Below, piece after piece: positions 23,101 to 31,200 of a stretch of DNA of 64,000 bases. The translations under genes and the position numbers were made by a program. Within the stretch, counting starts at the first letter, position 1, and each line of letters opens with the position of its first letter. The notes under the pieces are model-generated. The model did not search any database. It worked only from the letters and a program-made list of their open reading frames with translations, and was not told where the DNA came from. Origin of the DNA: Candidula unifasciata (taxonomy: Eukaryota > Mollusca > Gastropoda > Stylommatophora > Geomitridae); assembly GCA_905116865.2 (NCBI GenBank), contig CAJHNH020008543.1:452606-516605 (forward strand), in the 5' to 3' direction.

Positions 23101-23877
23101 CTGACGTTCCATTGCACTTCCATGAAACCAAGCTGCAGATCTGCAGAAATGAACCACACAGCCATGAACTTTCCCAAGAAAGACACAGGAAACCTGGAGT
23201 TCCACTGCACTTCCATGGAGCCTGGTTGCACATCCAGAGAAATGAATCACACAGCCATGAACTTTCCCAAGAAAGATACAGGGATCCTGGCGTTCCACTG
23301 CACTTCCAGGGAACCTGGTTGCACATCCAGAGAAACGAACCACCCAAATCCTTTACTGAATAAACATTTTTCAAAGAAAGATACAGAAAACCTGGCGTTC
23401 CGCTGCACTTCTATGGAACCGGGCTGCAGATCCACAGAAATGAACCATCTAAACCCTTTAATGAATAAAAACTTTCTGAAAAAAGACATAGAAAACCTGG
23501 TGTTCCACTGCACATATAAAGAAAATGGTTGCAGTTCTAAAGAACTGAATCACCCAAATGTGTTAATGAAAAGTAGTATTCCTCATGATTGCACAACAAG
23601 TGTGAATAGAATCGCAACCCACAGACACATATACTCCCCGCCCAGCAGGCAGCTGGCCGTTGACGGCACTGACAATCGACCCCCTTACAGCCTAGCAGTC
23701 CTTTCAGGGTGTAACAAGAGTACAAACAATGTAAACGCCGAGTTCTCAGTTCGACCAGATGAACTGAAGGTCAACGAGAATCCACAGAACGAAGGATCTG
23801 CCAAATGGCTGACTATCCAAATACACTCAGTAATAGATCTTACAATTCCACCAAATGCTTGCATTCATGCAGGGTAG
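3391..23877 (+). CDS. Giant Ser/Arg-rich repeat protein of unknown function (whole gene, 3 exons)
   Basis: I do not recognise this protein. Three exons (3391-5151, 8039-8124, 11055-23877) join without breaking the frame into 14,670 nt, about 4,889 residues plus TAG. The start is the first ATG after an in-frame TAG at 3373-3375, with G at -3. The product is dominated by Ser, Arg, Glu, Pro and Gln and is probably disordered over most of its length. No catalytic domain, signal peptide or membrane segment is evident. Visible structure: a Gln/Ser/Pro repeat near residues 335-455, a GILPPES repeat in exon 3, an ESMSDGR repeat, Cys-rich patches, and C-terminal units spaced C-x6-C-x6-H. Such composition is seen in scaffold or cytoskeletal proteins, but that is only a possibility. 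Introns 1 and 2 are full of minisatellites and retroelements. The neighbour (DHX36) is convergent. Additional 5' non-coding exons cannot be excluded. Confidence 0.75.
4395..4765 (+). repeat. 42-bp coding minisatellite (Gln/Ser/Pro repeat)
   Basis: About nine units of 42 bp encode 14 residues each. The proximal ones read like QEPCQPPQQAYQSS and the distal ones like QQPYHSSQQPRQSS. The last four units are nearly identical, indicating recent expansion toward the 3' side. The antisense strand is also open (4358-4825) because the period is a multiple of three. Confidence 0.9.
5270..5690 (-). mobile_element. SINE-2 copy (tRNA-like head, B box deleted)
   Basis: In reverse complement this reads TAGTGTCCGCCTCGAGTGG, then AATTCCCCCTGGTCTCTGGG, TAGCCTAACGGCTCTGCCC and AGGATCCTCGCCGGTGCTA. 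It is colinear with 28705-29065 on the plus strand. Relative to that copy about 20 bp covering the B box are missing. It lies just after gene 1 exon 1, in intron 1. Confidence 0.8.
5826..6030 (+). mobile_element. SINE-1 copy (GAA-tailed element)
   Basis: Same dispersed family as 31626-31914: CGGAGTGCATCTGCC, GATCTGTAAAACGGATG, CAAGTTCTGGAACACGATC, TTACAGCTGGTCAATG, then a GAGAAGAAGACGA tail. The 5' part is short. Confidence 0.8.
6035..6890. repeat. Degenerate minisatellite (TTGTTGACTGACTGG)
   Basis: About 50 degenerate units of 15-17 bp in gene 1 intron 1, starting directly at the SINE-1 tail. Confidence 0.93.
7190..7545. repeat. ~38-bp degenerate tandem repeat
   Basis: About seven units like CAATAGGCGTAAACTTTACT followed by GTGACGGAAGCGAA, in gene 1 intron 1. 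Confidence 0.8.
7611..8020. repeat. 48-bp minisatellite abutting exon 2
   Basis: Eight units containing GCTGTAGCTAACGTCACATT, TCCTGTGGTCACATGTCC and TTGTGTTGGTCAC. The period is a multiple of three, giving spurious open frames on both strands. It ends about 20 bp before the proposed acceptor at 8038. Confidence 0.93.
8039..8124 (+). CDS. Gene 1 exon 2 (short, phase-matched)
   Basis: An 86-bp exon inferred from splice phase. It follows an acceptor (gcggccag) at 8037-8038 and ends at ACAG|gtaaac. It enters in phase 0, as exon 1 requires, and leaves two bases (AG) that the first base of exon 3 (C) completes to Ser. It reads LSSIACANQRLYRF then PGIQGLYTPDVDLN, more protein-like than the minisatellite around it. 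The acceptor lacks a good pyrimidine tract: a 48-bp minisatellite runs to within about 20 bp of it. The 3' end is firmer than the 5' end. Confidence 0.62.
8128..8910. repeat. Degenerate TTAGTTCCTGTCAACTATCCC repeats
   Basis: Loose repeats of about 20-35 bp (ttcctgtcaac / tatccctat / gttcctgccaac) over 780 bp of gene 1 intron 2, interrupted at 8480-8630 by a non-repetitive insert I cannot identify. Confidence 0.7.
9240..9465. repeat. (GTTGTGGTGGTA)n repeat, left part
   Basis: Low-complexity G/T repeat; it continues at 10497 after a LINE-C insertion. On the plus strand it carries many GG pairs. Confidence 0.9.
9466..10484 (+). mobile_element. LINE-C, 5'-truncated, open reading frame
   Basis: Non-LTR reverse transcriptase, C-terminal half, one open frame to 10461. 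Motifs in order: FEIKTGVRQGCLLSPLLF, LDFADDIALL (catalytic box), [62 protein letters not shown], ending ELVEGLCSIGG. No RNase H. Tail GGGGGATAGAAAGGCAGAAG then (GAA)n. A 12-bp imperfect target duplication (AATTGTGGTTGT at 9454-9465, AATTGTGTTTGT at 10485-10496) flanks it. The intact frame suggests a fairly young copy. Confidence 0.92.
10497..10990. repeat. (GTTGTGGTGGTA)n repeat, right part
   Basis: Continuation of the 9240 repeat, grading into GATGGTGGCAATAGA and GATGTTGGTGATGGTA units up to the gene 1 exon 3 acceptor region. Confidence 0.88.
11055..23877 (+). CDS. Gene 1 exon 3 (12.8-kb single exon, stop TAG)
   Basis: One open frame of about 4,274 codons begins right after an acceptor (attattctcgcag) at 11054 and stops at TAG 23875-23877. 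The ATG at 11056 is internal, not the start. Approximate landmarks by nucleotide: Ser/Arg/Lys-rich 11200-12400; 13-20-residue repeats around GILPPESLRSSGRSE 12480-12990; ESMSDGRKSSRLSDGQ repeats 13860-14300; Cys-rich 14685-15030; Cys-rich with CxC, CC and CxxC pairs 16655-16790; short hydrophobic strands followed by acidic/Ser runs at 13165, 14710, 18360 and 19105; HCTSMEPGC repeats 22680-23560. A random frame of this length without a stop is essentially impossible, so the coding call is strong. Function is unknown. Confidence 0.88.
12480..12990 (+). repeat. 60-bp coding repeat (EGILPPES/LRSSGRS)
   Basis: About eight in-frame units of 60 bp (20 residues) within gene 1 exon 3. The core reads EGILPPES[IL]RSSGRS. 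The central units are nearly identical and the flanks diverge, for example EGTLPPESVRSYPVS. Many units have Ser-Arg and Arg-Ser dipeptides, potential kinase or phosphatase-docking sites (inference). Confidence 0.88.
13860..14300 (+). repeat. 60-bp coding repeat (ESMSDGRKSSRLSDGQ)
   Basis: Seven to eight in-frame 60-bp units (20 residues) reading like RESMSDGRKSSRLSDGQIMS. Two adjacent copies at about 14165-14290 are almost identical. RKSS and RRSS look like basophilic-kinase sites (R-x-S), though that is inference. Confidence 0.88.
16655..16790 (+). other. Cys-rich, zinc-finger-like patch in gene 1
   Basis: Within exon 3, about residue 1868 of that exon. The segment reads TCKCERPRSCCDVKKL, then FRCSDCGSGRPHCCKYK: eight Cys in under 40 residues, with CxC, CC, CxxC and CC pairs. 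It resembles metal-binding or disulfide-rich folds but matches no family I can name. Confidence 0.5.
22680..23560 (+). repeat. C-terminal ~31-35-residue repeat with C-x6-C-x6-H
   Basis: About nine degenerate units near the C terminus of gene 1. The core reads FHCTSMEPGCTSREMNH, followed by a linker such as NFPKKDTGNL. In seven units both Cys and the His are kept with identical spacing (C-x6-C-x6-H). In the first, the first Cys is missing and His is replaced by Gln; in the third, His is Asp. Conservation of metal-ligand-like residues amid drifting linkers suggests a functional module rather than passive repeat drift. Confidence 0.8.
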
Positions 23878-24301
23878 AAAGTTACAAGGGAACTTAGGTT
23901 CAGAAAATATTAAAGATAATTTATTACACTACCAGTTAGTAAGTACATCAGAAGCTCCTGCAAAAATTATCTGGCCATCTTGGTGGCAACACTTACATTC
24001 TTCATGAACACTGGCAAGCCAGCAGAATAATCCAGAACACAGGATGAGGGTCTGTTCGTCAGTTTTGGGGCAAATGGGAAGAAGGCTGAGTCGATTAAAG
24101 AATGTCAGGATAATGACAATAGAATGACTCGACTTAAGTACTGAGGTGACTCAACGAAAGTACTTTGTGTAAAACAAGAGAAGAATGTGTCGACTAAAGT
24201 ACATTCAGTAGAAGTTGGCACTGGACGAGTCTGCAGATGATAAAAACTCTACATCTCAAACTGACAACGAATGCCACCTTACATATTTCAAATATGTTCA
24301 G

Positions 24302-24307
24302 AATAAA
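24302..24307 (+). promoter_or_regulatory. Possible polyadenylation signal AATAAA for gene 1
   Basis: A canonical AATAAA lies 425 nt after the gene 1 stop. A second AATAAA lies at 24504-24509. Either could terminate the transcript; cDNA is needed to choose. Confidence 0.4.
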
Positions 24308-24358
24308 CACACACAGGGTAAACATGGAGATACTGGAAACAAATTTTTTAAATTCAGT

Positions 24359-24480
24359 GACTTAGACATGTTGCAGGAATAAGTCTGGTGTCTGACTCTT
24401 GTGACACATCTTATGAAGTGACTTAGACATGTTGCAGGAATAAGTCTGGTGTCTGACTCTTGTGACACATCTTATGAAGT
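24359..24480. repeat. 61-bp direct duplication
   Basis: Two near-perfect copies beginning GACTTAGACATGTTGCAGG, downstream of gene 1. Confidence 0.9.
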
Positions 24481-24499
24481 GGGAATTTGTTTTCTCCAG

Positions 24500-25320
24500 A
24501 CTGAATAAACGAAACAAAGTGCTATTATCTGACAGAATAGTTTGGGTCAAAGAAACATTTCAAGTGAAGATGTCAATGAGATTGTCAGACGCCATGCCTC
24601 AAGTATAGACATTCAGGTAATAAAATATGGTTTCCTCAAGCAATATCAGAGAAAGGCAGTTTAGGGAAAGCAACACTGGGGTGTGGTCAAAAAAAAAAAA
24701 AATCAAGTGGCTCTCAACACAGCAAGACATTATATGGGGGATGGCATTAAAGAGACAAGATGTCTCATGACGCCACTCTTGGCCGGCACTGGAACAGCTT
24801 CCCCTGCTGTTGATCAGTAGGGCAGAAAAAGGAACCAGCCTGTCAGTCAAATGACATCACTGAAGGCATTTGCAGTACCTTTCACCCCATTCCAGGAGCA
24901 ATTGACAATATGGCCACACAAAGCAGAAATAATTAAACCATTTCATGTATCATCATCAGTAAAGTTATGGGACTTCATTCTCAGTAAGATATTATTTAAC
25001 TAGTGTGCGAGCGTAATGACTTATTTGGTGAGAAATATTGCAAGATAAAGAAGATAGTAATAACCAATCTGTTTTCTTTGTTTTCCTCTTAAACATCATC
25101 ATCTAGTTGTGTCTGAAATGTTAGAAGCTAACAGACAGACATCGCTACCATATCTCATATGGCCTGGTCCATCTCCATGTAGCAGTTGGCCACCTGCCAT
25201 GAGCGTTTCTCCAGTGATGATGATCTTCAAGAATGCCCCATCAACTGAATAACCTTGACTCGCAGCCTTGAGTGGGTAATGTCATGCATACAGCTATTTT
25301 AAAAACTAAAGTACAACACA
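24500..25320. other. Convergent intergenic region, no gene seen
   Basis: Between the gene 1 3' end and the repeat field beyond the DHX36 3' end. AT-rich, with no ORF or element I recognise. Confidence 0.4.
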
Positions 25321-25760
25321 CACAACTATATAAAAACCTACAGCATCACTCATACAATTATATAAAAACCCATAGTACCACACATACAACTATATAAAAA
25401 CCTACAGTATCACACATACAACTTTATAAAAACCCACAGTATGACACATACACCTATTTAAAAATCTACAGTACCAAACATACAATTATATCAACACCTA
25501 CAGTATTAAAAATACAACTATAAAAAAAACTACAGTACCATGCATACAGCTATATAAAAACCTACAGTATCACACATACAACTATATAAAAACACATACT
25601 ATCACACATACAACTATATAAAACCCATAGTACCACACATACAACTATATAAAAACCCATAGTACTACACATATAACTAAACAAAAGCATATGGTATAAC
25701 ATACAACTATACAAAAACCTGCAGTACCATGCATACAGCTATATAAAAACCAACAACGAC
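25320..25760. repeat. ~37-bp minisatellite
   Basis: About 12 units like CACATACAACTATATAAAAA followed by CCTACAGTATCA. Confidence 0.92.
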
Positions 25761-25980
25761 TAGTGATAATAATTCTGGCACAGTGTGCCGGCAAGTGAGA
25801 CTATTAAATAAACATTTATTTTTCTTGAAAAAAAACAACAAAGATACTAATGAACAAAATGTGTCATTTATTTACTGCCAGCATTATCTACAACTATTCA
25901 TTTTGATGATGATAAAAAAAAACTAACCATACAAAACGAAAAAAAAAAACCTAAAACAAGTGTGTCATTCTGACAAAGCT

Positions 25981-26004
25981 CCCCCCCCCCCCCCCCCCCC
26001 CCCC
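25981..26004. repeat. Poly-C tract (poly-G in the DHX36 sense strand)
   Basis: 24 consecutive C. Similar tracts occur at 31992-32008 and 56428-56450, within DHX36 introns. Confidence 0.95.
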
Positions 26005-26299
26005 ACTGATGTACAAATAGGACATCCTGAAGAGAACAAATGAATCAGCCCCTGATATTTAAATACATGAGGCCACAAACAAAAGAATGTTGGGAAATGA
26101 ACAGGCAGGTAGACTGGCCGGTTCTGCACCACTTGGTGGTGAATTGATGTATGACAAGCTAGATGTTGTGAGGGCCCTTTGGGAGCGAGTGAACAGTGCC
26201 GAGGTACAAACAGATCATTAAAGTCAAAGGTGAATGGCATTGAGAGGAGTTACCAGGGGATCTGGCAGACACTCAACACTCAAGAGAAAGGTCAGAGGG

Positions 26300-26410
26300 G
26301 TTTTTACATTGAGACAATTACTAGTACTATCTTAAGATGGGAGTCAGAGCACTTATGGGAGAATCCTGAGTGCCGTGATGTTGATTCTTAATTCAACAAT
26401 CAACAATAGA
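26300..26410 (+). mobile_element. LINE-D 3' terminal fragment
   Basis: Reads RWESEHLWENPECRDVDS, matching the C terminus of LINE-D ([17 protein letters not shown]). Short and 5' truncated. Confidence 0.65.
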
Positions 26411-26669
26411 TTGCACAATTCAGTGCCTGGCATATTTCACTACAGAACTGACACACAAACGTAATGAAACACAATGACTGAAAGCTTTCCATTGAAATAC
26501 ACAAATCACAGTCACATGGCACTTCTTTGTGTCTTTATGATTTAAGTCCCAACTGGAAACAATTGCTAATATCAACAAATTGTCACTCTGACAATAAATA
26601 ATTCTGTCATTAGGAAAAACAGACACCAGTGTTGCATTAACATCATGTCAATAAGCAATTAAGGAAATG

Positions 26670-28104
26670 GACATAACCAGCTTCAGACATACACCAGCAT
26701 AATATACACATCAGCATGATACACTCACCAGCATGATAAGCTCACCAGCATGATACACATACCCTCATGAAACACTCACCAACATGATACACGCACCAGC
26801 ATGATACACACATTAACATGATACACTCACCGGAATGATACACTCCCCAGCATGATACATTCATCAGCACAATGCATACACCAGAGCATGATACACACAC
26901 CAGCATGATACACTCACCAGCACAATACACACTAGCATGATACACACTAGCATGATACACTCACTAGCATGATACACATACCAGCATGATACATATACCA
27001 GCATGATACACACACCAGTATGATATACATGCCAACATGATACACCCACCAGCATGATACACACACCAGTATGATACACATACCAGCATGATACGCACAC
27101 CAGCATGATACACATACCAGCATAATACACACACCAGCATAATACACTCATCAGCATAATACACACAAGCATGATACACATGCCAGCATGATACACCCAC
27201 CAGCATGAAAAACACACCAGCATGATTTACATTCCAGCATGATACACACAAGCATGATACATATGCCAGCATTATAGACATACCAGCATGATACACACAC
27301 TAGCATGATAAACATGTCAGCATAATACACACGCCAGCACGATAAACATGTCAGCATGATACACATGTCAGCATGATTTACACACCAGCATGATACACAT
27401 GCCAGCATGACTGACATCCCAGCATGATACACACACCACCATGATACACATGCTAGCATGATACACACACACCAGCCTGATAAACATACAAGCATAATAC
27501 ACACACTAGCATGATACACACACCACCATGATACACATGCCAGCATGATATACACAGCAGCATAAATACACACACCAGAATGATACACGTACCAGCATGA
27601 TACACACACCAGCATAATACACTCACCAGCATAATACACACAAGCATGTTACACATGCCAGCAGGATACACACACCAGCATGATTAACATTCCAGTATGA
27701 TACACACAAGCATGATGCATATGCCAGCATTATAGACATACCAGCATGATAAAACACACAAGCATGATAAACATGCCAGCATAATACACACACCAGCACG
27801 ATACACATGTCAGCATGATATACACACCAGCATGATACACATGCCAGCATGACAGACATCCCAGCATGATACACACACCACCATGATACACACACCACCA
27901 TGATACACATGCTAGCATGATACACACACACCAGCCTGATAAACATACAAGCATAATACACTACCATGATACACATGCCAGTATGATACACATGCCAGCA
28001 TGATATAAACACCCGCATGATACACACACTAGCATGATTCACACACCAGCTTGGTACACACATTAGCATAATACACACACCAGCATGATACACACACCAG
28101 CAGA
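26670..28104. repeat. 1.4-kb degenerate CATGATACACACACCAG minisatellite
   Basis: About 80-90 degenerate 15-18-bp units (CAGCATGATACACACACCAG type). It runs up to the DHX36 stop codon, so on the minus strand it is probably transcribed as 3' UTR. It produces long spurious minus-strand ORFs rich in Cys, Val, Tyr and His. Confidence 0.95.
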
Positions 28105-28105
28105 C

Positions 28106-28291
28106 TCAGCACTTGTGGCCAATGCTGCCTTCAAGGTCAGATTCCCTGATAGAGTAGCTGAGGTCCTCCTGAGTGATGAGGTCAGCAATGGCAGCCAGTA
28201 GAGCACCCTCAGGCTGTCTTCTGTCCCATTTTGTTGGCCCAGGATGGGTGATTTTTGTGGTGAGAAGTTTGTCCAGCTGCTTCCGCAAGTC
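28106..28291 (-). CDS. DHX36: DHX36 last exon with TGA stop
   Basis: 186 bp including the stop; acceptor gctcttgtttcag. Encodes [34 protein letters not shown] and [12 protein letters not shown], ending GHKC then TGA (28106-28108). The stop is followed within a few bases by a 1.4-kb CATGATACAC minisatellite, which would be the start of the 3' UTR unless an unseen 3' exon exists. Confidence 0.9.
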   Translation of the reverse strand, partial: DLRKQLDKLLTTKITHPGPTKWDRRQPEGALLAAIADLITQEDLSYSIRESDLEGSIGHKC

Positions 28292-31200
28292 CTGAAACAA
28301 GAGCAACCATCATCCAATAATTTTAACTTCAGCTGAACAGGTCAAGAATTTCTGGTAACAAAACTGTCACACTACCTGAACATCATACTGAACAGGTCAA
28401 GAAATTCTGGTAACAAAACTGTCACACTACCTGAACATCATTCTGAACAGGTCAAGAAATTCTGGTAACAAAACTGTCACACTACCTGAACATCATACTG
28501 AACAGGTCAAGAAATTCTGGTAACAAAACTGTCACACTACCTGAACATCATACTGAACAGGTCAAGAAATTTTGGTAACAAAACTGTCCCACTACCTGAA
28601 CATCATACTGAACAGGTCAAGAAATTTTGGTAACAAAACTGTCACACTACCTGAACATAATACTGAACAGGTCAAGAAATTCTGGTAACAAAACTGTCAC
28701 ACATAGCGTCCGCCTCGAGTGCTGAGGTCGAGGTTCAAGCTCCGGTGAAGGCTGGGATTTTTTAAATGTGGACTTCAAGTAATTTTCCCCTGGCCTCTGG
28801 GTAGTACGATGGGATGCCCGTGTGTATTGCTGCGCATGTAAAAAAATCCATTAACACTTGAAAATTAAAAAAGAGTAGCCTAACGGCGCTGCCCTGGCAA
28901 AATTTTGAGTCAAAAATCTACTAAAAGTTTTTCAGGATCCTCGTCGGTGCTATGGAATTCGTATACTTCGCTGAGATTCTTCAGACTCATGCTTGAGTCA
29001 GAGGTAGAATGAAGCACTTATGAGTTGCTACCCTTGTGTCATCATGTTGATCTGTCACACAAACTGGGCTTCAGCTGAACAGGTCAAGAAATTCTGGGAA
29101 CAGAACTGTCACACAACCTGGGCTTTATGAATTCAGCTGAATAACCAAAGACTGAGTTGAGCTGAGCTGAGTCGAGATACAAACTGATTTCGCATCGTTC
29201 AAGACATTCCCATAAGTCCTGCATCCCTATCTTGAACAGCCAGGGAAGAGTTCAAATTCTGATGATATCAATAGCCATAGCCGTCTGATTATATTTCTAT
29301 CCTACCTTCCCTCTGAGTATAGAGGATCTGTCCTTTTCCCTGGTCACACCCTTTCCCTTCAGTCTGTGATGATCTGTTTGCAGTTCCACAATGTTCACTT
29401 GCTCTATTGACCATGTCCAGCCTGTCATCATCAATTTGTGACAAAGTGGTGCAGTACCAGCCAGACTTTCTGTCTGTTCATTTCAAAACATACCTAAATA
29501 CCATGAAGAAACTATTCCAATGGAGCTAACTACCATGGGACCTTTGAAGTGATGCTTGCCACTCTCTACAGAGTATCTCAACCGTATTTTGCAGCCCTGG
29601 TCGTTGGTCTCCTGTCTTACATCAAAGATACTAACCATGCTATCTCTGTCGTTCAAACTATCCGGTTCACCTCTTCGTCCAGGTACCACATCTTCACCTT
29701 AGATGTTACCTCCCTCTACACCTCTATTCCACATTCGGATGGCCTCCAGCCTTTGCGGTTCTTTCTAGATCAGAGAGTCAGTTCTGTTATAGCCACTGAC
29801 CCTTGATTTGTCTTCGAGGGTATCCTGAACATGTCTTATCTGCCGCCCTTCACCAAGCACGGTCTATCCATCGTGCGAGGCTCTCGCTTCAAAGCCTAAA
29901 TGTCACCACAACAGACCTATCCTCACACTTACCTACCACCCTTACAACATCCGTGCCAAAAATATTTTCCTCAAGCATCTCTCTCCATCCTTAAAGCCGA
30001 CCCTGCCACCAGCACGATTTTCTCTGAACCTCTTCTAGTGGCCTACAGGCATGACTGTAACCTCAAGGACATTCTAGTCAAGTGTCGGTTACGTCCCGTG
30101 TCTGAGTCCCACTTCGGCATAGTCTCTTGCCACAGACCTGTATGCAGGACATGCCCATATGTGGTCCAGGGGACTAGTCTAGAATTCCTAAACGCCACCT
30201 TCCACACACGTGAAGCATTCTATTGGACCAGCCGCAATGTCATTTATGCCATCAACTGCAAGAGATTTGACATGAAATACATTGGTGAAACAGGTATCTG
30301 GCTGGCCGACAGGTTCAGACATCTTTTGGATGTGCAAAATGGTGCTTTGAAACCAGTACTGTTGCACTTTAATTCCCAGGATCACCAAGGTGTCCTCAAC
30401 ATGGATATGACAGCCATTAAATCTAGCTACTCCAGCCACAGAGTCCTTAAGTCTCTAGAAAATCACTTTATTTTACACATTACGTACTTTAACACCCTCC
30501 AAACTAAATTGCCAACAGTTTCATTTAAACTCCTAGGGGATTGAACTGCCCACACAGTTTTTTCTCAACCCCCTAGTTATTGCCCCTGGTACTCCACAGG
30601 GGGTATTTATTCCCCTGGCCCACGCATGTCGGTAGTCTGCTGAGAAGTCATCGACCTGGCTGCTTTGAGATACCAGCTAAGTGATTTTGGGTATTTGTGT
30701 GGTATTGTTAGATTTGTGTATGTGCTGATAAAGGTTCAATAGCCGCAACGTTCAAGTTTTGTTTGTATTTGTTATATTGTAAAGCTTGCTAATATACTTT
30801 TCATTCAGTTTTATATCTTTTCTTGACACTCTTTATAGAGCATGCCTGTCTTCAACTTTCTCAGCATGCCCAGTGAATTTGTTGTCCAAGACTGAAAAAA
30901 ACAGCAACCATCACCAATCAACCTGGATTTCAGCTGAAGAGTACCAAAGAGGAGAGCTCATCTTACAGAAGTCACAGAGGCTCTCAAGTACCAGGACCTG
31001 GTTATATAATAAGGACTTCTCTCACCGCCAGGTTGGACATCCTATACAGGAGCGACCATATTTTGACAAAACTGCCAAGGATTCAAAGCCTGTATGTGCA
31101 TCACTGCAAAACCAACACAGAATTTCCCATAGAGATGACAGTCATAGAATATCCCATGGTGATCAGAGACAAGACAGTCACAGAATTTCCCATGGTGATC

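Noticed and set aside
26742..28093. Several minus-strand ORFs of 70-160 codons rich in Cys, Tyr, Val and His
   Set aside because: They are translations of the CATGATACAC minisatellite in overlapping frames; no start context, no splice logic, no domain.
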